64,000 nt of DNA. It comes from Saprospiraceae bacterium (GTDB lineage: Bacteria > Bacteroidota > Bacteroidia > Chitinophagales > Saprospiraceae). The notes under the pieces were generated by a model. The model worked only from the letters and a program-made list of their open reading frames with translations. It was not told where the DNA came from and searched no databases. How positions within the stretch are numbered: the first letter of the stretch is position 1; every line of letters begins with the position of its first letter. Location: positions 1-64,000 of the forward strand of contig JABSSL010000092.1 of NCBI GenBank assembly GCA_013214355.1. The letters are read 5' to 3'. The position numbers and the translations under genes were made by a program. This document shows positions 33,861-42,528 of this stretch, piece after piece.

Positions 33861-35102
33861 CTAGAAAAATAGAAAAACGATAACAAATACCAAGACCGAG
33901 AGAATTACTCCGTACATGAAGATATCAAAACAGATTCGCAGGAGCCGATATTTCTTGGCCAGTACTATTCCTAAATAGTATAGATCCTTGGTCATCGAAC
34001 TATACAGAAAATCACTGTCTTTGATCATCTCCATCATTCCCCAGTGGAAGTCATCTACTTTCATATTGTAGAAGTTTCCAAAGAACAATAAATTCGACCG
34101 CTTCTGCTCAATATCATCTCGGGTAAATTCACCTTTGGTTACCTTAGGACGAGTAGAGAGTATCGCAAAAACCAAAGCAGTCAAGGAAGAGGCAATCAAA
34201 ATCATCGTTGGAAATACCACTTTGGGATTGTCTTCCACCTGAGAGGCAACAAAAGGAACAGAGATCGAAATAATGATCGAATTGATCGTCAACATAAAGT
34301 TAGCCTTATTATCGGCAATCGAACTTAGATTGACGTGTGTTCGATAAGTGGTACGATACATGGTTTCTACTCCACGCCCTAGGTTGAGCTGCTTTAATTT
34401 ATTATCTCCATTTCTGCCATCTTCTTCTCCAATTCCTTTCTTTTTCTTCTTCTTTTTCTTCTTCTTGGCCTCTGCAATGTCTTTGGATGGGTCGGGGTTG
34501 AGGCGTTGCTTTTGCTTCAGCAACTGACGAATGTGCCGTTCTTTTTGTTTATTGAAAAGCTCTTGGGCAACCGTGGTATGATAAGCATGTTTAGTGACGA
34601 AGGCAATTTCAAAATCTACCCATTCCTGATCGGACATAATCTGCCCTCTGGTCATCATCATTTCCTGGCGGACTTTCCCGCAGCGATCCCAATACCATTC
34701 GTTTCCTAAGTGGCTTAGGTCTGCATCACAAACAATTTCATCGAGTAAACTTATGGGGCTCTGAGGATAGCGCGTAGCCGTGATAGCCTGTTCGATTTTT
34801 TGTAGATCTTCTTCTGGATATCCCCTAGGTCTTAGGAAAGCGCGCGCATGCTCAATACTGCGTAGCTCGTGATTATCTGGGCCTTCATCATATCCCGCAT
34901 CATGGAACCAAGCGGCCAATTGGATAACCTCTATTTCTTTTTCCGTCAACTCATACCCCTCCGCAATATGCAATGCCATATCCACTACATAACGCGTGTG
35001 TTGAAAATCGTGATAAACGTAGTCACTTGATATTTTTTCCTCGAAAAACGCCTGCACATGTTCTGCGCAAGCTTCCAATAGGGGGTTTTCAACCTCAACC
35101 AT
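33861..35102 (-). CDS. HD-domain phosphodiesterase fused to a Pycsar effector transmembrane (PycTM/DUF5706) domain
   Basis: 413 residues from ATG 35102; the open frame extends to a TTG at 35153. Residues about 15-135 are an HD domain: VYHDFQHTRYVVDMAL (His35), AAWFHDAGYD (His67-Asp68) and VCDADLSHLG (Asp126), the metal ligands of HD phosphohydrolases. A linker with ten consecutive lysines (about 213-222) leads to a PycTM domain (about 245-413): NLSSIADNKANFMLTINSII, two membrane segments, FFGNFYNMKVDDFHW, DLYYLGIVLAKKY and a last membrane segment. In Pycsar systems PycTM proteins bind cUMP/cCMP and damage the membrane. Here an HD enzyme able to cut cyclic nucleotides is on the same chain. No pycC cyclase is next to it. 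Confidence 0.88.
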   Translation of the reverse strand: MVEVENPLLEACAEHVQAFFEEKISSDYVYHDFQHTRYVVDMALHIAEGYELTEKEIEVIQLAAWFHDAGYDEGPDNHELRSIEHARAFLRPRGYPEEDLQKIEQAITATRYPQSPISLLDEIVCDADLSHLGNEWYWDRCGKVRQEMMMTRGQIMSDQEWVDFEIAFVTKHAYHTTVAQELFNKQKERHIRQLLKQKQRLNPDPSKDIAEAKKKKKKKKKKGIGEEDGRNGDNKLKQLNLGRGVETMYRTTYRTHVNLSSIADNKANFMLTINSIIISISVPFVASQVEDNPKVVFPTMILIASSLTALVFAILSTRPKVTKGEFTRDDIEQKRSNLLFFGNFYNMKVDDFHWGMMEMIKDSDFLYSSMTKDLYYLGIVLAKKYRLLRICFDIFMYGVILSVLVFVIVFLFF

Positions 35103-35510
35103 AAACTGTCTGTTCTTTATCCGATGATGGCATTGGGCAATGGTACGGGTCAAGCAAGGTCTAAATGCATTTGCCGCTCTAAGTCTACCTTTCCCACTTA
35201 TTGTTCACCTTTTTTTGCTACAAAAACTGATGCAATAACTATATCAAAACCCGAAAATAGTAAATAATAAACTCATGCATTGGTAACTGGAGCATTAAGA
35301 ACGTCTTTAAACAGAGCTTTATGGTAAAGTCTGCCAAAAAAATGTGTGAAGCAACTGTTTTTTCTAGAGCCCAAAGAGTTTCCACGATTCAACTCCTGTC
35401 AATTGCTGTTTTTGCCGTTCCATATGGAACCTTATGGGCTAACATGGTCCAATCTTGGTTTATACCAAGACAATTGATCTTCTACCTGCACAACTTTGTA
35501 AAAAAAAGTT
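35103..35510. other. Non-coding gap of about 400 bp with palindromes
   Basis: Divergent region between the HD-PycTM gene and the hydrolase. The overlapping open frame at 35321-35608 has no family features, so I leave it out. Two palindromes (35417-35430 and 35453-35470) and a near -7 box CAACTTTG (35491-35498) precede the hydrolase. Confidence 0.65.
35417..35470 (+). promoter_or_regulatory. Two palindromes, candidate operators
   Basis: GTTCCATATGGAAC (35417-35430) is a perfect 14-bp palindrome. TCTTGGT-TTAT-ACCAAGA (35453-35470) is a perfect 7-bp inverted repeat with a 4-base centre. Their centres are 38 bp apart, upstream of a CAACTTTG box (35491-35498) and the hydrolase ATG at 35511. The regulator is unknown. 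Confidence 0.4.
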
Positions 35511-36416
35511 ATGCAAGATTACAAATACGCTTGGCTAGATCGCCAAGCCTATCCTTTTACCAGTCGGCATTTAAAAATCGGAGACCATCAATTGCACTAC
35601 ATCGATGAAGGACAAGGACCCACTATACTTTTTGTGCACGGCACCCCTTCTTGGTCCTTCGATTATCGTCATCTAATCAAGCATCTATCCCACAGGTTTC
35701 GCTGTATTGCGATCGACCTGATGGGATTTGGCTTATCTGATAAACCTAAAGATTACGATTACAGTACGCCTAAGCACGTTCAGGTTCTGACACAATGTAT
35801 CGAACAATTGAAGCTATCGGACTTACATCTAGTCCTACATGATTTTGGTGGTGTTATTGGGATGGCCTATGCTTTAGATCATCCGAAACAGATAAAAAGC
35901 ATATGCCTCTTTAACTCTTGGCTCTGGGATGCCTCTAGTGAGCCAGAATTTCAGAAATCCGCCAAGATTTTGAAAAGCCCTTTGCTCCCCTTTTTATACC
36001 TACGGATGAATTTCTCCCCTCGATTTCTCATCCCAAAATCCTTTCATAACAAGGCTAGGCTAAAGAAAAGTATCCATCAGCATTACACGAAGGTGTTCAC
36101 GAAAGCGAGCGAGCGACATGGCCCACTTGCCTTTGCCCGATCTCTGCTGAATGACCAGCAATGGTTTGGAAGCTTATGGCAAAAGATCCATCGACTCTAT
36201 GATAAGTCGATACTTTTTGTTTGGGGCATGGAAGATCCCTTCGTCCAACCAAAGTATCTGGATAAATATGCTTCTGTTTTTCCACAGGCGCAGGTTCATA
36301 AATTGGAGGATTGCGGGCATTTCCCACAGGAGGAGAAAAAAGAGGAAGTCGTGGAAATTGTCGATAAATTCTTGCAGCAACAAGTCAGTGCAACAGCACT
36401 TGCATCAAATCCTTGA
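35511..36416 (+). CDS. Haloalkane-dehalogenase-like alpha/beta hydrolase (halide-binding residues not conserved)
   Basis: 301 residues. HGTPSW (43-48) and the elbow LHDFGG (nucleophile Asp111) place it with aspartate-nucleophile hydrolases (haloalkane dehalogenases, epoxide hydrolases). The base is His270 in EDCGHFPQEE and the acid lies in VWGMEDPFVQPK. Residue 112 is Phe, not Trp, and the residue after HG is Thr, not Asn/Glu, so both usual halide-holding positions differ. Activity on C-Cl bonds is therefore doubtful; an epoxide or ester substrate is possible. It is the second such enzyme in the window. Its 3' end overlaps the convergent hypothetical gene by 32 bp. Confidence 0.75.
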   Translation: MQDYKYAWLDRQAYPFTSRHLKIGDHQLHYIDEGQGPTILFVHGTPSWSFDYRHLIKHLSHRFRCIAIDLMGFGLSDKPKDYDYSTPKHVQVLTQCIEQLKLSDLHLVLHDFGGVIGMAYALDHPKQIKSICLFNSWLWDASSEPEFQKSAKILKSPLLPFLYLRMNFSPRFLIPKSFHNKARLKKSIHQHYTKVFTKASERHGPLAFARSLLNDQQWFGSLWQKIHRLYDKSILFVWGMEDPFVQPKYLDKYASVFPQAQVHKLEDCGHFPQEEKKEEVVEIVDKFLQQQVSATALASNP

Positions 36417-37008
36417 AATCCTCGGCTTCTTCAAATTGGTGGTCCTTGTATATAGTCGCTCTAAAACGAAGATTACGGACTTTTTCATTGCGGATCTCAA
36501 CTTCGATCATCACATTACCAAAAGCTTGCCTGGACTTCTTCCCTGCCTCAAAACTGGGGCGGGGCTTGAGGTAGTGTCGTTCTGTGGTCTCCACCCAATT
36601 GGGCTTATTATAGGTACGACTATCTGAGATCTGAGTACGATAATTCAGCGCTAGTACCTGCTCCTTGAGATAGTCAAAAAAGTGAATTACTTCCCTCCGA
36701 GAATAATTGGTTTTGTAAAAGTGGATAGCAAAACCTTTGGAAGATGGAGTATTCAAAAAATCTAAAGTCTCATCAATATCATTAGGAAGTACCTGAAAGA
36801 TAGCGTACTGATCCCTAAGCCAGTCGATCAACCGCCGTCGCACCAACCCTTCTCGCCATTGCAGATAATCTTCCTTTTCTGCCGGACTGCGTTGGATCAA
36901 TTCATGCACCACCGGCTGGCTGGCCGAACTCTGTTCTGCTTCTTGGAAAAGTTGCTTGATATAGTCCCATAAGTTTGCCATTGCTTTCCTAACAATCTGG
37001 CTAAACAT
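36385..37008 (-). CDS. Conserved hypothetical protein
   Basis: 207 residues; ATG at 36981 (residue 10) is an alternative start. A helical N-terminal half (SPAEKEDYLQWREGLVRRRLIDWLRDQY) and a beta-rich second half (GFAIHFYKTNYSRREVIHFFDYLKEQV, YLKPRPSF, NVMIEVEIRNEKVRNLRFRATIY) suggest a small alpha/beta protein. It has no signal peptide or membrane segment. I do not recognise the family. The stop lies within the hydrolase gene, in convergent overlap. Confidence 0.6.
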   Translation of the reverse strand: MFSQIVRKAMANLWDYIKQLFQEAEQSSASQPVVHELIQRSPAEKEDYLQWREGLVRRRLIDWLRDQYAIFQVLPNDIDETLDFLNTPSSKGFAIHFYKTNYSRREVIHFFDYLKEQVLALNYRTQISDSRTYNKPNWVETTERHYLKPRPSFEAGKKSRQAFGNVMIEVEIRNEKVRNLRFRATIYKDHQFEEAEDFKDLMQVLLH

Positions 37009-37201
37009 TAGTTTCCTAGTTATACCTAATTTTCGCCAGCTCTCGCTAAGCTATAGCAGCCGAATTATCTTGCTAGATTTAGACGATAGTAGTATCCCGC
37101 TGTAGTATTTAGCCAATAAAGTTTACTTTAGTGGGCCTAATATCACATGCTTTTTTAAACGCAAAAGCATGCTCAATCCTTTGCTAATAAAACCGAACAA
37201 C

Positions 37202-40200
37202 ATGCGATACCTTTACCTTTTGGGCCTGGCCATGATCCTTGGCCAATTCTCTTGGGCTCAAGGCACTCGATTGCTCCGACAGCCTACCATTAGCCAGAAT
37301 AAAATTGTATTTGTTTATGCCGATGATCTTTGGATCACCAATCGCGGAACTAGCGAGGCGCAGCGATTGACTAGCGCGGAAGGCAGTGAAAGCTTGCCCC
37401 ATTTTTCACCAGACGGAAAAATGGTGGCTTTTACAGGGCAATATGATGGCAATACAGATGTCTATATTGTCCCTACTGCTGGAGGAGAACCTCGTCGCCT
37501 CACCTGGCATTCTAGCGCTGATTTTGTGCAGGGCTGGAGTCCTGATGGCCGCTCCATTCTTTTCCGCTCTTCTCGTGAAGGACGCCCTACTCAAACGAGC
37601 AAACTCTTCACTGTTTCATTAGAGGGAGGGTTGCCGAAAGCCTTGGCCATTCCCAGGGCTGCTTATGGGGAACTGTCCGAAAAAGGAGACTATATCGCCT
37701 ATACTCCGATTACCGGCTGGGATGCAGAATGGAGGAATTATCGAGGCGGGCAGGCCATGCCCATCTGGATCGTTAATATGAAGAATTACGCGCTCAAAAG
37801 AGTACCCCAGCCAGATAAGGAGCGCCATTTAGACCCCGTTTGGTATAAAGACAAGGTTTACTTCTTGTCTGAGAGAGATTATGCCAGTAATATCTGGTCC
37901 TTTGATCCGCGCAACGACGAACTGAAGCAATTAACGTTTCACAAGGATTTTGATGTTAAAAGCCTCGATGCGGGCCCAGATGCCATCATTTATGAGCAGG
38001 GCGGATGGCTACATGAGCTCAAGCCAGAAACAGGCAAAAACAAGCAACTGGCGGTGGAAGTAAAAGGAGATTTCCATTGGGCTCGACCACGCTGGGAAAA
38101 TGTACCTGCCGGACGCTTAACCAATGCCTCCCTCTCTCCTACCGGAAAACGTGCTCTATTCCAATATCGGGGAGATATTTTTACCGTACCTAAAGAAAAA
38201 GGGGACTGGCGTAACCTAACAAAATCGCCCGGCGTGGCAGACCGCTACCCCGTATGGTCGCCAGATGGCCAGCAAGTAGCTTGGTTCTCCGACAAGAGTG
38301 GTGAATACACCTTAATGATCAGTGATCAAATGGGCTTAGAAAATCCTAGAAGTATCAAACTTCCTAATCCTACTTTTTACTTCAATCCCACTTGGTCACC
38401 TGATGGCAAATACATTGCCTACACCGATACGGACTACAATCTTTGGTATGCAAATATCGAGAGCGGACAAGTAAAGAAAGCCGATACAGATCGCTTTGCT
38501 CACCCGAATCGAAGTATGAATCCAGTCTGGTCACCTGATAGCCGTTGGATCGCCTACGCTCGTTTACTTGACAACCAACATAAAGCCATTAAAGTACATC
38601 AAGTAGAGACCGGACAAACCTATCAACTGACCGATGGAATGGCTGATGCCATTAGCCCAGTTTGGGATGAAAGCGGTAAATACCTTTATTTTCTAGCCAG
38701 TACCAACTTTGGCTTGAACACTGGCTGGCTAGATATGAGTTCCTATGATCCATCAACTACCTACCGACCTTACATGGTACTCTTAGGTAAAGATACCCCC
38801 TCTCCCTTCCTACCGGAAAGTGATGAAGAACCTGCCGCCGACGACAAGAAGGATAAAAAAGCAAAGAAAGATTCCTTGGTTACGATCGACATGCCTGGAT
38901 TGGCGCGCCGCATCCTCTCTATCAATGCCCCTGCCCGAAATTATATTGCCATGGTAGCGGGTCCTGAAGGTAAATTCTTCTACATGGAAGCAGTAGACAA
39001 CCAACCTGGTCTTAGTCTACATCGTTACGATATCAAGAAGCAAGAAGGTAAATTATTCCTTAAGGGAGTCAATCAGGCCTCTATTTCCAATGATCGGAAA
39101 CAACTGTTGTACAATAGCAGGGGAAGCTGGGGGATTGTCTCAGCAGGAGGTCCGCCTCCTAAGCCTGGCGCTGGCAAGTTGAAATTGAACCTGAGAATGA
39201 AAGTTGAACCCCGAGCGGAATGGGCCCAGATTTATAAGGAGGGCTGGCGTTATCAACGTGATTTCTTGTACGTCGATAATGTGCACGGTGCGCCTTGGGA
39301 TGACGTCTACGAATGGTATCGCCCTTGGGTGGATCATGTTCGACATCGCACGGATCTTAATTATATCGTCGATATTCTCGGTGGTGAGGTGGCCGTTGGG
39401 CACTCTTACACTCGGGGTGGTGATTTCCCAGACATCGATCGAGTATCGATTGGCCTCCTAGGAGTGGACTTAGAAGAAGTGAATGGGTATTACCGCATTA
39501 AGAAAATTTATACAGGAGAGAGCTGGAACCCAGGTGTCGAAGGGCCATTAGCTATCCCGGGCTTGGATGTACAAGAAGGAGATTACATTTTAGCCATCGA
39601 CGGAAAGAATTTGCAAGCTCCCACTAACCCTTTTAGCTTGCTAGAAGGGACTGCAAATCGCCAGGTCAAGCTTTTGGTCAACAGCACTACCTCTAAAGCA
39701 GACGCTAGATTTATCACCACCAAAGCCATTAGCAGTGAGCGAAACTTGCGTTACGTGGACTGGGTTGAAGGAAATCGCCGGAAGGTAGATAGCCTTTCCA
39801 ATGGTCAGTTAGCCTATGTCTATGTGCCAAATACTAGCGGCCCCGGCTTCAACTCTTTTAATCGTTATTTCTTTGCACAGCAAAATAAGAAAGGCGCAGT
39901 CATTGATGAGCGTAACAACGGAGGTGGGTCTGCAGCTGATTATATGGTCGATGTCATGGCACGGGAACTCCATGGCTACTTCAATAGCAAGGCCAACGAT
40001 CGACGCCCATTTACCACCCCAATGGCGGGCTTGTGGGGACCCAAAGTAATGATCATTAATGAAAGAGCTGGCTCTGGAGGAGATCTCCTACCCTATCTAT
40101 TCCGAAAAATGGAAATTGGCCCGCTCATCGGTACCAGAACCTGGGGTGGACTTGTGGGGACTTGGGATACACCGCCCTTCCTCGATGGAGGTAGAATGGT

Positions 40201-40426
40201 GGCACCTCGCGGAGGCTTTTTTGATGTGAATGGTGAGTGGGCTGTAGAAGGTGTAGGCGTAGCTCCAGATGTAGAAGTAATCCAGGATCCGGCCCAAGTA
40301 ATCAAGGGAGGTGATCCACAGCTAGAGCGAGCCGTACAGGAAGCCCTAAAGCTTTTGAAGTCACAAAGCATAGAGTTAAAACCTGAACCAGCGGCTCCCA
40401 TCCGCTATAAGCGACCCGGGAAGTAG
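37202..40426 (+). CDS. Tricorn-type S41 peptidase (secreted)
   Basis: 1074 residues from ATG 37202 (the frame opens at 37169 with ATG, but 37202 gives a standard signal peptide ending near SWAQ). The first 550 residues are beta-propeller repeats of the PD40 type (FSPDGKMVAFTGQYDGNTDVYIVP, WSPDGKYIAYT). A disordered acidic/Lys stretch with DDKKDKKAKKD follows. The C-terminal 300 residues are a PDZ-like module (IPGLDVQEGDYILAIDGK) and an S41 protease with His in VAVGHSYTRGG, and Ser in INERAGSGGDLLPYLF; the late PRGGFFDVNGEWAVEGVGVAPD gives the last part. It degrades peptides in the periplasm or outside. A long perfect hairpin follows. Confidence 0.93.
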   Translation: MRYLYLLGLAMILGQFSWAQGTRLLRQPTISQNKIVFVYADDLWITNRGTSEAQRLTSAEGSESLPHFSPDGKMVAFTGQYDGNTDVYIVPTAGGEPRRLTWHSSADFVQGWSPDGRSILFRSSREGRPTQTSKLFTVSLEGGLPKALAIPRAAYGELSEKGDYIAYTPITGWDAEWRNYRGGQAMPIWIVNMKNYALKRVPQPDKERHLDPVWYKDKVYFLSERDYASNIWSFDPRNDELKQLTFHKDFDVKSLDAGPDAIIYEQGGWLHELKPETGKNKQLAVEVKGDFHWARPRWENVPAGRLTNASLSPTGKRALFQYRGDIFTVPKEKGDWRNLTKSPGVADRYPVWSPDGQQVAWFSDKSGEYTLMISDQMGLENPRSIKLPNPTFYFNPTWSPDGKYIAYTDTDYNLWYANIESGQVKKADTDRFAHPNRSMNPVWSPDSRWIAYARLLDNQHKAIKVHQVETGQTYQLTDGMADAISPVWDESGKYLYFLASTNFGLNTGWLDMSSYDPSTTYRPYMVLLGKDTPSPFLPESDEEPAADDKKDKKAKKDSLVTIDMPGLARRILSINAPARNYIAMVAGPEGKFFYMEAVDNQPGLSLHRYDIKKQEGKLFLKGVNQASISNDRKQLLYNSRGSWGIVSAGGPPPKPGAGKLKLNLRMKVEPRAEWAQIYKEGWRYQRDFLYVDNVHGAPWDDVYEWYRPWVDHVRHRTDLNYIVDILGGEVAVGHSYTRGGDFPDIDRVSIGLLGVDLEEVNGYYRIKKIYTGESWNPGVEGPLAIPGLDVQEGDYILAIDGKNLQAPTNPFSLLEGTANRQVKLLVNSTTSKADARFITTKAISSERNLRYVDWVEGNRRKVDSLSNGQLAYVYVPNTSGPGFNSFNRYFFAQQNKKGAVIDERNNGGGSAADYMVDVMARELHGYFNSKANDRRPFTTPMAGLWGPKVMIINERAGSGGDLLPYLFRKMEIGPLIGTRTWGGLVGTWDTPPFLDGGRMVAPRGGFFDVNGEWAVEGVGVAPDVEVIQDPAQVIKGGDPQLERAVQEALKLLKSQSIELKPEPAAPIRYKRPGK

Positions 40427-40436
40427 ATTCCGAGCT

Positions 40437-40489
40437 CAGCTTCCTTACTCATCGGGTGACGCTAAGTCACCCGATGAGTAAGGAAGCTG
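40437..40489. terminator. Perfect 24-bp hairpin after the S41 gene
   Basis: The arm at 40437-40460 (begins CAGCTTCCTTACTC) is fully complementary to 40466-40489, around a GCTAA loop. It lies between the tricorn stop and the next plus-strand gene. There is no T-run, so it is more like an intergenic palindromic element than a normal terminator, though it may stop transcription. Confidence 0.75.
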
Positions 40490-40538
40490 GACTTTATTCC
40501 AAAGAATCCCGATCTTTGCCAAAAAAGAAAACTACTGC

Positions 40539-41306
40539 ATGTCCTTTGAAAACCATACGATATTTTTCTACATTCTGATTGCCCTAATGACAATTGGTGT
40601 GTTGCAGAGTTTATTTATTGGTTTTCTATTCTTTTTTAAAGGATCTGGAGAGCGGCGAGCCAATGCTTTTTATGGACTGTTGCTCATCACCATTGGCTTG
40701 ACACTGTTGCATAATATCTTTATACTGACAGATTTTTATCATCATTACCCACAGCTGAATTTCTTACCGATTTACTATACCTTGGCTTTTCCCACTCTCC
40801 TCTTTTACTACGTAAAACTGACCCTCTACCCCTCCTATAAGTTTCGATTATCTGATGTGAAGCACTTCATTTTACCAGGCGGACAATTGCTTTTCTTCTT
40901 GGTCACTTTTTCCAAAAGTATTGAAGTTAGAAGCCAATTGGATCGCTACTTCTATAATCCCTTCTATGGTGGATTTGAGCAATTCTTGTATCTCGGAGGC
41001 TTCTTCGCCTATATGTATTTTGCGTATCGCTATATACGCCGTCGCCGCAAACAAGTCAAGGACCGCAGACACATCAAAGCGATCAAATACCTTAATAAGC
41101 TTCTGCAAATTCTCTTCTTATTGTTTTTTGTCCATGCCTTTATGGTAATCAGTGATTTCATTAGTTTTGAGTTCTTCCAAATTGACCTCAGACATAGTAA
41201 GGTCTTTGCGGGCCTAGGCATCTTTTCCTTCGTTGCCGTTGTCTATTGGTTAAGTATCTATGGGTTTCAAGTACTATTTTGGGGGAGGAAAGTTTTCGGT
41301 AAATAG
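40539..41306 (+). CDS. Multi-pass membrane protein resembling the sensor half of Bacteroidota AraC-type regulators
   Basis: 255 residues with seven hydrophobic segments (first at about 10-35, last about 227-246). The order FYILIALMTIGVLQSLFIGFLFF, FYGLLLITIGLTLLHNIF, PTLLFYYVKLTLYPSYKF and the basic RRRRKQVKDRRH loop resembles the 7TM part found before an AraC DNA-binding domain in many Bacteroidota proteins. The HTH part is absent: the frame ends at GRKVFGK. It could be a free sensor or a truncated gene. It is 55 bp from the OmpA gene downstream. Confidence 0.65.
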   Translation: MSFENHTIFFYILIALMTIGVLQSLFIGFLFFFKGSGERRANAFYGLLLITIGLTLLHNIFILTDFYHHYPQLNFLPIYYTLAFPTLLFYYVKLTLYPSYKFRLSDVKHFILPGGQLLFFLVTFSKSIEVRSQLDRYFYNPFYGGFEQFLYLGGFFAYMYFAYRYIRRRRKQVKDRRHIKAIKYLNKLLQILFLLFFVHAFMVISDFISFEFFQIDLRHSKVFAGLGIFSFVAVVYWLSIYGFQVLFWGRKVFGK

Positions 41307-41361
41307 GACATTTAGTACTTTCAAACCACATTGTATTAGATCAGTTACCAAACCTTAACAG

Positions 41362-42408
41362 ATGCGAGGCCTTTTCTTTACGCTATTGAGCACCCTTCCT
41401 GTATTGTTGAATGGACAGATGTCCTTTGATTCCCTCATTTTAGTACAGTCTTATCGGATTTATTTTGACCTAGGGCAAGATCAATGGCAAGAAGATTCAA
41501 ACCCTGTGTTGACGGAAGTATCTGATTTTTTCTCAGAAAACCCGAGCTCGAAGATTCACTTAACCGCCCATACAGATTCCATTGGTACAGATGATTCTAA
41601 TCAGGGACTCTCTGATCGAAGGGCCAATAGCGTGCTCAATGGACTAATGGAGTTGGGAATTCCCGAAGAGGCTTTGGTGATCGAAACCTTTGGGGAAAGC
41701 ATCCCCGAAGCCGATAACAGCACCGAGGAAGGGAGACAACAAAATCGACGGGTAACCATCGATTGCTACATTAGTAAACCGATGACCTATCTCAGCGGTA
41801 AGATTCGAGATGCAGAAACGGGTGAAGGTATTCCAGCTGAGTTACGACTCCGGGGTGAAGATTACGAAGATAGTTTCCAGACGGAACCCGATGGAACCTT
41901 CAAACATGTCGTACCTGACCAAAAGAAAATCACTGTTGATATACTTTCCAAAGGCTATTTTCTCAAAAGTAAGACCCTCAAGACGCGAGCAGATATAATG
42001 CTCCATATGGCCCTCCCACAAGCTGCTCCTGGTAAAGTAGCGGAGATTCCTGATCTGCTGTTTGTAGGAAACAAGGCGGTGCTCCTTAGAGAATCCGAGC
42101 GAATCCTTCCTATGGTCTACGGCTTTATGAAAATGAACCCTACGCTCATCATTGAAATTGGCGGGCACATCAACCGTCCGAATCAGCCACCCGTTTCTCG
42201 AGAATCCTGGCACTATGAGCTATCTCGAGACCGAGCTAAAGTGATCTTTGACTACCTACTAGCGAATGAGATTGACCCGAAGCGCATTTCTTTCAAAGGA
42301 TATGGCAACTGGAAAATGCGTTTCCCTAAAGCTCGATCCGCAGGCGAACAACAGCAAAATCGAAGGGTTGAGATTCGCGTAACGGGGATCATCGAGGAAG
42401 GGAAATAA
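41362..42408 (+). CDS. Secreted protein with two OmpA-like domains around a carboxypeptidase-regulatory-like domain
   Basis: 348 residues, signal peptide 1-19. The first OmpA-like peptidoglycan-binding domain (about 31-135) has HLTAHTDSIG, LSDRRANSV and QQNRRVTID. The middle (143-216) is a CNA-B/carboxypeptidase-regulatory fold (YLSGKIRDAETGEGIPAEL). The second OmpA-like domain (about 230-341) has EIGGHINRPN, LSRDRAKVIFDYL and QQNRRVEIRV. Two OmpA domains on one chain is unusual; usual chains have one. The second domain has GGHINRP in place of GHTD, so its Asp ligand for diaminopimelate is changed. It would tie two glycan strands or one strand and another partner. Confidence 0.85.
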   Translation: MRGLFFTLLSTLPVLLNGQMSFDSLILVQSYRIYFDLGQDQWQEDSNPVLTEVSDFFSENPSSKIHLTAHTDSIGTDDSNQGLSDRRANSVLNGLMELGIPEEALVIETFGESIPEADNSTEEGRQQNRRVTIDCYISKPMTYLSGKIRDAETGEGIPAELRLRGEDYEDSFQTEPDGTFKHVVPDQKKITVDILSKGYFLKSKTLKTRADIMLHMALPQAAPGKVAEIPDLLFVGNKAVLLRESERILPMVYGFMKMNPTLIIEIGGHINRPNQPPVSRESWHYELSRDRAKVIFDYLLANEIDPKRISFKGYGNWKMRFPKARSAGEQQQNRRVEIRVTGIIEEGK

Positions 42409-42496
42409 CTGCCTTTGAATTATCCTACGCAACCAGTTCACTTCCTTCAACTTTCCTGAAGGATTCCACTTATTATTTCTGATATTTGAGCTATCT

Positions 42497-42511
42497 ACTG
42501 GATATTCCAGT
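42497..42511. promoter_or_regulatory. 15-bp palindrome before the sugar-oxidation operon
   Basis: ACTGGATATTCCAGT reads ACTGGA-TAT-TCCAGT, a perfect inverted repeat with a 3-base centre, 17 bp before the SDR ATG. It is a candidate operator. No regulator gene lies next to it. Confidence 0.45.
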
Positions 42512-42528
42512 GTACTCAAACAAACGGA

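Noticed and set aside
35321-35608. Plus-strand ORF of 95 aa before the hydrolase
   Set aside because: It overlaps the well-supported hydrolase start in another frame, and the two palindromes and promoter-like box lie inside it.
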